Origin: an uncultured Eubacteriales bacterium
Lineage (GTDB): Bacteria; Bacillota; Clostridia; Peptostreptococcales; Anaerovoracaceae
DNA: 64,000 nt
NCBI GenBank assembly: GCA_902776725.1
Contig: CACYQX010000004.1
Span: 19,214-83,213 of the forward strand
Direction of reading: 5' to 3'
Position numbers and translations under genes: made by a program. This document shows, one piece after another, positions 33,109-40,777 of this stretch. The notes beneath the pieces are model-generated. The model did no database searches. It was given only the letters and a program-made list of their open reading frames with translations, and was not told the DNA's origin. Every line of letters begins with the position of its first letter. Position 1 is the first letter of the stretch.

Positions 33109-33537
33109 ATGTTATTCCCAAGTGTATTCAGAAACAATTTTTTCGATGATTTCAATGATTTCATGGATTTCCCGACAGTGACGAGAAAGAGCACGGGAAC
33201 TCTTATGAAGAGCGATGTAAAGGATGCAGGAGACCATTTTGAACTCGACATGGATCTTCCGGGATTCAAGAAGGAGGATGTAAAACTCCAGCTCAAGGAC
33301 GGCGTTCTTAAGGTATCCGCAACGACCAAGACGGTCAACGAGGAGAAGGACGAGAACGGAAAATATATCCGCCGCGAGAGATTCCAGGGTACCTGCGAAA
33401 GAAGCTTCTACGTAGGCGAGAATCTTACCGAAGAAGATATCAAGGCAAAGTTCTCCGACGGAGTGCTTTCGGTAAACGTACCGAAGAAGGAAGCAAAGCC
33501 GCAGATTGAGGAGAGCAAGTATATCGCAATCGAATAA
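33109..33537 (+). CDS. Small heat shock protein Hsp20
   Basis: A 142-residue alpha-crystallin family holdase. 'FELDMDLPGFKKEDVKLQLKDGVLKVSA' and 'GVLSVNVPKKE' frame the beta-sandwich domain (about residues 35-130), preceded by a Phe/Asp-rich N-terminal arm that drives oligomer formation; a C-terminal IxI-like 'IAIE' is present. It binds unfolding proteins without ATP in the cytosol. GGAGG lies 7 bases before the ATG. The longer upstream frame covers the leader and is not coding. CIRCE control of a lone hsp20, with no groE or dnaK nearby, is notable. Confidence 0.96.
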   Translation: MLFPSVFRNNFFDDFNDFMDFPTVTRKSTGTLMKSDVKDAGDHFELDMDLPGFKKEDVKLQLKDGVLKVSATTKTVNEEKDENGKYIRRERFQGTCERSFYVGENLTEEDIKAKFSDGVLSVNVPKKEAKPQIEESKYIAIE

Positions 33538-33563
33538 TCCGAGAAATTCAACGGAAAGCACGT

Positions 33564-33592
33564 AAAGGGCGGCCAAAAGGCCGTCCTTTTTA
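33564..33592 (+). terminator. Terminator after hsp20
   Basis: AAAGGGCGGCC-AAAA-GGCCGTCCTTT stem (one G-T pair) followed by TT. Confidence 0.9.
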
Positions 33593-33623
33593 TTACTTTA
33601 TTATTATAAAGAGGCAGAATCTA

Positions 33624-33632
33624 TGATATAAT
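33624..33632 (+). promoter_or_regulatory. Extended -10 promoter of the antiporter operon
   Basis: TGATATAAT ends 6 bases before the first ATG, so transcription would begin at or next to the start codon. The -35 position (33604-33609) reads TTATAA. The hsp20 terminator lies only 31 bases upstream, leaving little other room for a promoter. Confidence 0.6.
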
Positions 33633-33638
33633 TATTCC

Positions 33639-34097
33639 ATGTGTATAATTTTTTTGCTAATCTGGCTAATCTTTAATGGCAGAGTTACGCCGGAGATACT
33701 GATAATAGGATGCGCGCTGAGTCTTGGGGTATCGTTTCTCTTCTATAAGGCTTTGGGTTATCCAATATCAACGGACAAAAAAATATTCAAGAATTTCCCC
33801 TTGCTTTTGTTATATGCGGGGAATTTGATTGTGGAAATATTTAAGGCAGCCATTCAGGTTGCATCTTTGGTTTGGGGTAAAAACAAAGGACCCGATCCGG
33901 TAATGGTTGAGTTCCACTCCGGACTCGAAGGGGAGCTATCAAATGTCCTCCTTGCAAATTCTATTACGCTGACACCGGGTACGTTTACCGTTCACCAAGA
34001 GGGGGATAGGTTTATAGTGCACTGCCTTAGGCCTGAATACGCGGAGGGGATTGAAGAATCCTCTTTTATTCAACTTCTTAGGAGGGTAGGGAGATGA
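33639..34097 (+). CDS. mrpE: Mrp/Mbh antiporter subunit E
   Basis: A 152-residue protein with two N-terminal membrane helices, a third near residue 60, and a soluble domain. 'LANSITLTPGTFTVHQEGDRFIVHCL' is the MrpE/MnhE/MbhA signature. It is an accessory subunit needed to assemble the multisubunit Na+(K+)/H+ antiporter. No Shine-Dalgarno sequence precedes the ATG, and the extended -10 element is so close that the mRNA may be leaderless. It is the first of ten tightly packed genes and overlaps mrpF by 4 bases. Confidence 0.9.
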   Translation: MCIIFLLIWLIFNGRVTPEILIIGCALSLGVSFLFYKALGYPISTDKKIFKNFPLLLLYAGNLIVEIFKAAIQVASLVWGKNKGPDPVMVEFHSGLEGELSNVLLANSITLTPGTFTVHQEGDRFIVHCLRPEYAEGIEESSFIQLLRRVGR

Positions 34098-34381
34098 GTG
34101 TTGAGAATGCTTATACAACTCTTTATTCTCTGTCGCTTCTTGTGATCGCAGTTCTAATCGCGGCGATGATTTACCGTTCTATTAAGGGACCGCAAATTAC
34201 GGATCGACTTCTTTCTGTCAATATGATAAACACGCTTGTCATAGTGGCGTTTCTGATTCTCGGAGCGCTGCTCGACGAAGCATATCTTACCGACGTTGCG
34301 ATTATCTATGCGCTAATCAGCTTCGTGTCTACCTTGGTTTTTGCGTCCGTCTATATAAGACGCAAGAAAGGGGGCAAATGA
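34094..34381 (+). CDS. mrpF: Mrp/Mbh antiporter subunit F
   Basis: A 95-residue protein with three membrane helices and the family motif 'KGPQITDRLLSVNMINT' after the first helix. MrpF packs with MrpE and MrpG in the antiporter's ion-passage region. The start overlaps mrpE in an ATGA and the end overlaps mrpG in the same way, so translation is coupled. Confidence 0.92.
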   Translation: MSVENAYTTLYSLSLLVIAVLIAAMIYRSIKGPQITDRLLSVNMINTLVIVAFLILGALLDEAYLTDVAIIYALISFVSTLVFASVYIRRKKGGK

Positions 34382-34713
34382 TGGCGTGGATTAGATTTGG
34401 ACTTACCGCAACTCTTTTGACCCTTGCGCTGATTTCGATGGCTTCCGCTGTTCTCGGAAACTTCAGATTTGGATTTATCATGAACAGAATACATGCTGCC
34501 GGAATAGGAGACACCGTAGGTGTATTTTTGGCTGCACTCGCCGTCGCAATCGGAATCGGCACACCATCCGTAATCCTCAAGATAGCGATGATTTTGATCT
34601 TTATGTGGTGCACATCGCCTGTTGCAACGCATTTCCTCGGTCAGATCGAATACTATATGGACGACACTCTGGATGAACACGTGCGAAGGGAGGACGAAGA
34701 TGACGATAATTGA
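34378..34713 (+). CDS. mrpG: Mrp/Mbh antiporter subunit G
   Basis: A 111-residue protein with three helices and the MrpG signature 'NRIHAAGIGDTVGVFLAALAVAIG'. It has an extra acidic C-terminal tail (EDEDDDN) beyond the last helix. GGGGG lies before the ATGATG start; the first ATG is used. It overlaps the DUF4040 gene by 14 bases. Confidence 0.92.
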   Translation: MMAWIRFGLTATLLTLALISMASAVLGNFRFGFIMNRIHAAGIGDTVGVFLAALAVAIGIGTPSVILKIAMILIFMWCTSPVATHFLGQIEYYMDDTLDEHVRREDEDDDN

Positions 34714-34969
34714 AATCTTTAAGCTAGTCCTGCTTTTGCTTTTGGTTGTATGTGCGGTAAGCGTAAACCTTACCAAGAAGCTGCTTCCCGCAGTTGTTAT
34801 TTTCATGTCGTACAGCATCATCATGGCTATTATCTGGGCCATGATGGAGGCGCCGGATCTCGCCGTTACAGAGGCCGCAGTCGGCGCGGGTGTTACGGGC
34901 ATACTTTTCTTCTTGACGCTCAGAAAATTCCGCAAGTCGGACGACAATAGAGAGGAGGACATCGAATGA
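34700..34969 (+). CDS. DUF4040 (MbhD-like) subunit
   Basis: An 89-residue protein with three helices and 'EAPDLAVTEAAVGAGVTGILFFLTL', the DUF4040 motif found as stand-alone MbhD in archaeal membrane-bound hydrogenases and as part of the C-terminal region of MrpA in bacterial Mrp systems. The Glu/Asp residues in the motif are thought to lie on the Na+ path. Here it is a separate gene, the Mbh arrangement. GGAGG lies 6 bases upstream; the start is inside mrpG. It overlaps the next gene by 4 bases. Confidence 0.9.
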   Translation: MTIIEIFKLVLLLLLVVCAVSVNLTKKLLPAVVIFMSYSIIMAIIWAMMEAPDLAVTEAAVGAGVTGILFFLTLRKFRKSDDNREEDIE

Positions 34970-35901
34970 AAGATATCCTCCGTAAATGGCTCGCAGACGA
35001 ACTCTCCGGAATGGAAGATTTTCTGGATACGGAAAAAACTCCGGATGCGACAAGGGAAGAAATAAATAAAAAAGAATCGGAATGGGAGCGCTCGCTCGAG
35101 TTGAGCTCGGAAACAAAGTCTGTTGCAAAAACCGTAACGAGAGACTTTAACGTTTTCTATCGGATAATGGCGGTGGTAAGCTGCATTGTATTTGCCGTAG
35201 TCATGCTCTATGTTGTTGCGCATCTTCCGGAATTCGGACAGGCAAATCCCGCGGCGGACGAAGTTGCAAATAGATATATCGAAAAGGGCCTCGAGGAAAC
35301 CGGTGCTGTAAACGTGGTCGCAGGAATGATCTTGGACTACCGTGCATTCGACACCCTCGGTGAATCCTTCGTCCTGTTTACTGCGCTTATCTGTTCGACG
35401 GTTCTTCTTAGACTCGACAGAAAGAAGAAGGCGGAAGATGGTCGCATCGCAGGTCGCGATACGTATTTCGATACATCGGGCGACTCGATACTTAGGTCGG
35501 TCGGACTCTTCCTCTTCCCATGCATTATGATGTTCGGTATCTATGTCGTTTTGAACGGACATATTTCGCCGGGCGGAGGATTCTCGGGCGGCGCAATACT
35601 CGGCGCGGGACTTATAATACTTTCTTCATCGCTCGGTTTTTCCAAGGCGGATACTTTGCTCACTTATAAGAGGCTTAACATACTTTCGTTCATAGCGCTG
35701 GGATTCTACAGTCTTTCCAAATGCTATGTATTCTTTATCGGAGCGAATGGAATTCACAATCCCATACCAAAGGGAATAGCTGGAGCTATTTTCTCTGCGG
35801 GACTAATCCTTCCGCTCAATATTGCGGTAGGACTTGTTGTCGCCTGTACGATGTACGGCTTCTTCTCGCTATTCAGGAGAGGAGGGATAGGCAATGATTG
35901 A
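34966..35901 (+). CDS. Fused MbhE-MrpB antiporter subunit
   Basis: A 311-residue fusion. Residues 1-60 are a charged soluble stretch with no recognised family. Then comes an MbhE-like unit (about 65-150) with 'NVVAGMILDYRAFDTLGESFVLFTALI', and an MrpB/MbhF unit (about 180-311) with 'NGHISPGGGFSGGAILGAGLII'. In Mbh complexes these are two genes (mbhE, mbhF); in Mrp the MbhE part is the end of MrpA. The fusion and the soluble N-terminus are unusual. It overlaps mrpC by 8 bases. Confidence 0.85.
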   Translation: MKDILRKWLADELSGMEDFLDTEKTPDATREEINKKESEWERSLELSSETKSVAKTVTRDFNVFYRIMAVVSCIVFAVVMLYVVAHLPEFGQANPAADEVANRYIEKGLEETGAVNVVAGMILDYRAFDTLGESFVLFTALICSTVLLRLDRKKKAEDGRIAGRDTYFDTSGDSILRSVGLFLFPCIMMFGIYVVLNGHISPGGGFSGGAILGAGLIILSSSLGFSKADTLLTYKRLNILSFIALGFYSLSKCYVFFIGANGIHNPIPKGIAGAIFSAGLILPLNIAVGLVVACTMYGFFSLFRRGGIGND

Positions 35902-36277
35902 TAAACTGCTCAGCAATTATCAAGAAGCTATCGCCATCATCCTCTTTGCGATAGGATTTGCGACGCTGTTCTTCCAGAGAAATCTAATACGCAAGATTAT
36001 TGGACTCAATATCATGGATACGGGGCTCTTCCTCTTCTTAACGTCGCTCGGTTATATCGAGGGAAGAAAGGCGCCGATTATAGTTGACGGTGTGACGAAT
36101 GCCGCCGAATATGTTAACCCGATTCCTGCCGGACTCGTCCTAACGGGCATCGTTGTTTCCGTATCGGTTACGGCGGTTATGCTTTCGCTTTCAATCCGTC
36201 TCTACAGCAAATATCACACCTTGGATATGGACGAGATTTATAAACTCATCCAAAAAGAGAAGGAGGGCAGAGAATGA
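35894..36277 (+). CDS. mrpC: Mrp/Mbh antiporter subunit C (NuoK-like)
   Basis: A 127-residue three-helix protein of the MrpC/MnhC/NuoK family. 'RNLIRKIIGLNIMDTGLFLFLTSLGY' and 'VNPIPAGLVLTGIVVSVSVTAVMLSL' are typical, with the conserved Asp and the Pro-Ala-Leu-Thr helix. It couples the small-subunit ion path with the first large antiporter subunit. It overlaps both neighbours by a few bases. Confidence 0.92.
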   Translation: MIDKLLSNYQEAIAIILFAIGFATLFFQRNLIRKIIGLNIMDTGLFLFLTSLGYIEGRKAPIIVDGVTNAAEYVNPIPAGLVLTGIVVSVSVTAVMLSLSIRLYSKYHTLDMDEIYKLIQKEKEGRE

Positions 36278-37764
36278 GTTTTGTCTGTAACCTTCCTCTC
36301 TTCATGATAATAGGGAGCCTCTTCCTTGCGGCGCTTTCGGTACTGCTTAAGAAGGCCGCAAAGATGATTACCATGGCTTGGCTCGCGGTACTCATGATCA
36401 TGGATGTGATCGTAATTAACTATACATCCGTACACGGACAGTTCACATATTCCATGGGCGAGTTCCCTGCGCCGTGGGGAAATGAGATAAGAGCCGGAGT
36501 GCTTGAGGCCATCGTGCTTTTCATCTTCTTGGGAGTTATGCTTTTCTCCATCATCGGAGGAGACAAATATCTAAAACTTCATATCGGAGAGAGTAAAGAG
36601 AATCTGTATTTTATTCTATTTGATCTATCGATAGCGGCGGTTTGCGCTCTCGTATTCACAAACGATATCTTCTCTGGATACGTATTCCTGGAGATACTTA
36701 CGATGGCGAGCTGCGGACTCATGATTGTAAAAGAAGAAGGCAAGATAACCTTGGCGGCCATAAGGTATATGGTTCTCAACCTCTTTGGTTCGGGATTCTT
36801 CCTCTTAGGTGTGATTCTTCTATATGGAATGACGGGACATCTCCTCATGGTTCCGATGTCGGATGCGATTGCGGCGCTTTCAGAGGATCCGGAGATGAAA
36901 CTGTCTCTGGCATTCTCGATAGGAGTTATGACGCTCGGGCTATCGATCAAGAGCGGACTGTTTCCGTTCTATTTCTGGATGCCGGATACCTACGGTTGGT
37001 CGACGCCGACAACAGCGGCGGTAATGAGCTCAGTCGTATCAAAGGCATATATCTTCCTTCTCATCAAAGTTTATTACCGAGTAATCGGTCCTGAAGTGAT
37101 GAAGGGTCTTCCGCTCCAGAATATACTCTTTGTTCTCGGAATTGGCGGAATGATTATAGGTTCTCTTGCGGCGCTTCGCGAAAACAATATCAACAGAATG
37201 GTTGCTCTTTCTTCTGCGGCGCAGATAGGATATATATTCATGAGCTTGGGTATGGGGCTTGAGGCTGCGTACGCGGCTGCTGTCTTCCATATGCTCGGAC
37301 ATGCGGTTACCAAGTCGCTTCTCTTCCTCACCGTACCGAGACTCGTGGATGTTTCGGATGGAAGCATGTCGTTCAGAGATCTTAAGGGGAGCGGTCTGAG
37401 GCACCCATTTGCCGGACTGATGTTTACCGCAGCATCATTTTCGATGGTTGGAATTCCGGTGTTTGTCGGATTCTCATCGAAGCTGTTTATAACCTTGGCA
37501 GCGTCAAAGGCGGAGCCAAAGGCGCTTTTCTATATTGCGATAGCATCACTCGTTATAAGTACGGTGCTGAATGCGCTTTATTTTATACGCACTGTGATTG
37601 GAATTTTCTCTCGTTCCGAAGGGGACGGTTTAAAGATAGAGTCCGCCAAGGAGGAACCGACTTATCTGGTTTCGAGCATCGGGCTTATGGGCGCAAATGT
37701 CTTCATGGGCATTTGTCCGATGGTTGTTTACGCACTTATCGAGCGAGGATTTCTTCAGCTCTAA
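36274..37764 (+). CDS. mrpD: Large antiporter subunit 1, MrpD/MbhH-like
   Basis: A 496-residue membrane protein with about 14 helices. Proton-path residues of the complex I antiporter family are present: the TM5 Glu in 'GYVFLEILTM', the TM7 Lys in 'SIKSGLFPFYFWMPDTYGWSTPTTAAV', the TM8 Lys in 'VVSKAYIFLL' and the TM12 Lys in 'GFSSKLFITL'. 'GEFPAPWG' near residue 65 is a MrpD marker. It overlaps mrpC by 4 bases. A 32-base gap before the next large subunit is the only real gap in the operon. Confidence 0.9.
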   Translation: MSFVCNLPLFMIIGSLFLAALSVLLKKAAKMITMAWLAVLMIMDVIVINYTSVHGQFTYSMGEFPAPWGNEIRAGVLEAIVLFIFLGVMLFSIIGGDKYLKLHIGESKENLYFILFDLSIAAVCALVFTNDIFSGYVFLEILTMASCGLMIVKEEGKITLAAIRYMVLNLFGSGFFLLGVILLYGMTGHLLMVPMSDAIAALSEDPEMKLSLAFSIGVMTLGLSIKSGLFPFYFWMPDTYGWSTPTTAAVMSSVVSKAYIFLLIKVYYRVIGPEVMKGLPLQNILFVLGIGGMIIGSLAALRENNINRMVALSSAAQIGYIFMSLGMGLEAAYAAAVFHMLGHAVTKSLLFLTVPRLVDVSDGSMSFRDLKGSGLRHPFAGLMFTAASFSMVGIPVFVGFSSKLFITLAASKAEPKALFYIAIASLVISTVLNALYFIRTVIGIFSRSEGDGLKIESAKEEPTYLVSSIGLMGANVFMGICPMVVYALIERGFLQL

Positions 37765-37796
37765 TAAAGAATTAGTATTGTAATGGGAGGACAAAT

Positions 37797-39311
37797 ATGC
37801 TGAATCTGCTTGCGGTAATTTTTCCAATACTCTTTGGGACGATACTTTACGTCCGATACCGAAAGGAGGAGAGGGTACCGACACTGCCGTATATCGTATG
37901 CATCTTGGCTACGGATATTTTGGCGCTTCTTGCCATGCTTTATTCCAAATCGATTACTCTGTTTTCACTTTCTCCCAGAGTGAACTTTGCTTTTGAGATG
38001 GATGCAGTCGGCAAGTGGTTCCTTGCGGCCGTGCTTCTTCTCTATACGTTTACGCTTTTCTACGCATTCATATACATGAAGATAGAGGAGGATATACCGT
38101 CCTTCATGGCGTTCTACTTTATCTCACTCGGTGCGCTGATAGCGGTATGCTGCTCGGCAAACCTGGTTACGATTTACTTTGCGTTTGAGCTTACGACACT
38201 TAGCACTGTTCCTCTAGTCCTCCACGAGAAAACAAAGGAGGCAGTTGCTGCAGGTCTTAAATACTTATTCTATTCCATAGGCGGAGCGCTACTGGGTCTT
38301 CTCGGAGTATTCTTCCTCTATGCGTATGCGGGAGAGAATGTTGACTTTGTCAAAGGCGGAGTTCTTGATATGGCCAAGGCATCAGGAAACCAGGGAGTGC
38401 TTCTTGCGGTATTCTTTCTTGCGATTATAGGATACGGCACCAAAGCCGGTATGTATCCTATGCACGGATGGCTGCCGACAGCTCACCCGATAGCACCGGC
38501 ACCTGCGTCCGCACTTCTTTCCGGAATCATAGCCAAGTCCGGAGTTCTAGTAATTCTGAGATTCGTATTCTACTCAGTGGGCACGGAGTTCCTTAAAGGG
38601 ACATGGGTGCAGTACGCTTGGGTATGCGTTGCACTTCTCACCATATTCATGGGATCTATGATGGCATTCAAGGAAGAAGTCTTAAAGAAGAGATTGGCTT
38701 ATTCAACGATCTCGCAGATTTCATACGTAATGCTCGGTATGGCGCTTCTCACGCAGGAAGGACTTCAGGGAAGCTTATTACAGGTAATGCAGCACGCGTC
38801 GGCAAAGGCGTGTCTCTTCCTTTGCGCCGGTGCATTTATATATCTCTACGGAAAGAGAAAGGTCGGAGAACTTAAAGGTATAGGAAAGACTTCTCCGATC
38901 ATACTTTGGTGCTTCTTCTTTGCGGCGATGTCTCTCGTCGGTATTCCTCCTATGGGCGGATTTACTTCCAAATGGCATCTCGCGCAGGCTGCTCTTAATT
39001 CGGGACTTGGATTCCTTTCGGTACTCGCACCGATAGTTCTTCTTATATCTGCGCTTCTTACGGCGGGATATCTCTTCCCAATCGTGATAGACGGATTCTT
39101 CCCGGGCGGACTCGGACACGGACATGGCCACGGCGATAAGCACGAGGAAGTCGCTGAAGAAGAACAGGATAAAAACGAAGAAACTTCGCAGAAGACATTT
39201 GAACTTGCACCTTATCTGATGTGGATTCCTTTGGTCGGGCTGATTCTAATTTCGCTCGTCATAGGTATCTTCGGTAATTCGCTTATAGGAGTCTTTGGTG
39301 GAATAGTATGA
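37797..39311 (+). CDS. Large antiporter-like subunit 2 with His-rich loop
   Basis: A 504-residue complex I antiporter-family protein with about 14 helices. Key residues are Glu in 'VTIYFAFELTTLS', Lys in 'GTKAGMYPMHGWLPTAHP', Lys in 'GIIAKSGVLV', and Lys in 'GFTSKWHLAQ'. Before the last helix a loop (about residues 436-465) has HGHGHGDKH followed by an acidic run, unlike canonical Mrp subunits, and could bind metal. GGGAGG lies a few bases upstream. It overlaps the next gene by 4 bases. It resembles NuoM or HyfB/F-type proteins more than MrpA; the exact subfamily is uncertain. Confidence 0.85.
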   Translation: MLNLLAVIFPILFGTILYVRYRKEERVPTLPYIVCILATDILALLAMLYSKSITLFSLSPRVNFAFEMDAVGKWFLAAVLLLYTFTLFYAFIYMKIEEDIPSFMAFYFISLGALIAVCCSANLVTIYFAFELTTLSTVPLVLHEKTKEAVAAGLKYLFYSIGGALLGLLGVFFLYAYAGENVDFVKGGVLDMAKASGNQGVLLAVFFLAIIGYGTKAGMYPMHGWLPTAHPIAPAPASALLSGIIAKSGVLVILRFVFYSVGTEFLKGTWVQYAWVCVALLTIFMGSMMAFKEEVLKKRLAYSTISQISYVMLGMALLTQEGLQGSLLQVMQHASAKACLFLCAGAFIYLYGKRKVGELKGIGKTSPIILWCFFFAAMSLVGIPPMGGFTSKWHLAQAALNSGLGFLSVLAPIVLLISALLTAGYLFPIVIDGFFPGGLGHGHGHGDKHEEVAEEEQDKNEETSQKTFELAPYLMWIPLVGLILISLVIGIFGNSLIGVFGGIV

Positions 39312-40777
39312 CGTCGATATTGCTAATCACGGCAATCTTAATACCGACGATTGGCGGACTTGCTGCTCTAAGGATTCCGTTTAAGAGCAAGCATAGTCTC
39401 CACGTATACATAGAAACGGTGGCGATTATTACTACCGCGGTTGTTTTGTTGCTCGCGATTAGATCGTCGGGAGAATTCCGTACGCTGCTTACGATTGCGC
39501 CCGGCTTTAAATTCATACTCGGATTGGACGGACTCGGAAAGCTATACGCCGTTTTGGTTTCACTGATGTGGCCGATAGTTCTTCTCTATACATTCTCCTA
39601 TATGGAGCACGACGACAGGGAAAGATCATTCCTGGGATTCTATATCATGACCTACGGCGCGACGCTAGGAATCTGTTTCTCCGGAAGTCCTCTTACGCTC
39701 TTTGTCTTCTTTGAGATGCTGAGCATATCGACGCTTCCTCTGGTCGCGCATTATCAGGATCAGGAGAGCCTATTCTCCGCAAAAAAATACGCTGCATATC
39801 TATTCGGTGGTGCGGCGCTTGGCTTTGTTGCGGTGGTCATAGTTTCAGTTTACGGAGAGACGGGTGCATTCAAACTCGGCGGAGATTTACTCGCGAGTGC
39901 ATCTACGGAGTGGATGAGGATAATATATCTTTTTGCCTTCTTGGGCTTTGGCATCAAAGCGGCGGTATTCCCATTCCACGCGTGGCTGCCGGCGGCTTCA
40001 TGCGCGCCGACTCCGGTAACGGCGCTTCTGCATGCGGTTGCGGTTGTAAATACGGGCGTATTCTCCGTAATAAGAATTACGTATTACAGCTTTGGACAGG
40101 ATGTGCTTAAGGGAAGCTGGGTGCAGACGGTTTGTCTCATCCTTGCATCTTTCACACTCGTCTATTCTGCGGTTATAGCTGTAAAGGAAAGACATGTAAA
40201 GAGAAGACTCGCTTATTCGACGGTGAGCAACCTCTCGTATATGCTTTTTGGTATTCTGCTTTTGACACCTGAGGGAATGCTTGCGGGAACCGCGCATCTC
40301 GTATTCCACAGCTTGACCAAGATTACACTGTTTATGTGTATTGGATCCTTTATGGAACATACGGGGAAAGCATATATGTCTGACGTAAACGGTGTAGGAA
40401 AGTATATGCCGCATACGTTTATCTGTTATACCCTGAGCGCATTGTCGCTTCTCGGTGTTCCGCTATTCTGCTGCTTCGTTTCCAAGTGGAGACTTTTGAT
40501 GGCGGGTGCGGAAGTCGCGACGCCTGCGGCATATATAGGAATAGGTGCGCTCATAGTGTCTGCGTTCCTTTGTGCGCTATACGGACTCTCGGTAAGTGCG
40601 AGAGCGTTCTTCCCGGTGGAGGGGAGCGATAATTATACGGACGGCAAGAAGAGTGATGAAGGCGGATGGAGGATGCTCGTTCCTCTATATGTGTTCACCG
40701 CTTGCCAAGTGATCCTGGGAGTATTTCCGGGACCGGTACTTGACTTTATTACGAAGATAGTGGAGGGACTGATATGA
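39308..40777 (+). CDS. Large antiporter-like subunit 3, TM8 lysine replaced
   Basis: A 489-residue complex I antiporter-family protein. The TM5 Glu ('FVFFEMLSISTLP'), the TM7 Lys ('GFGIKAAVFPFHAWLPAASCAPTPVTALLHA') and the TM12 Lys ('CFVSKWRLLM') are present. The TM8 position that is usually Lys reads Asn248 in 'AVAVVNTGVFSV', so one step of the proton path may be changed. The 'LLHAVAVVNTGV' sequence resembles NuoL/MrpA-type TM8. It is flanked by 4-base overlaps on both sides. Confidence 0.83.
   Translation: MTSILLITAILIPTIGGLAALRIPFKSKHSLHVYIETVAIITTAVVLLLAIRSSGEFRTLLTIAPGFKFILGLDGLGKLYAVLVSLMWPIVLLYTFSYMEHDDRERSFLGFYIMTYGATLGICFSGSPLTLFVFFEMLSISTLPLVAHYQDQESLFSAKKYAAYLFGGAALGFVAVVIVSVYGETGAFKLGGDLLASASTEWMRIIYLFAFLGFGIKAAVFPFHAWLPAASCAPTPVTALLHAVAVVNTGVFSVIRITYYSFGQDVLKGSWVQTVCLILASFTLVYSAVIAVKERHVKRRLAYSTVSNLSYMLFGILLLTPEGMLAGTAHLVFHSLTKITLFMCIGSFMEHTGKAYMSDVNGVGKYMPHTFICYTLSALSLLGVPLFCCFVSKWRLLMAGAEVATPAAYIGIGALIVSAFLCALYGLSVSARAFFPVEGSDNYTDGKKSDEGGWRMLVPLYVFTACQVILGVFPGPVLDFITKIVEGLI

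Noticed and set aside
34351..35562. 403-codon minus-strand frame
   Set aside because: It is antisense to four confident antiporter genes and has no family features.
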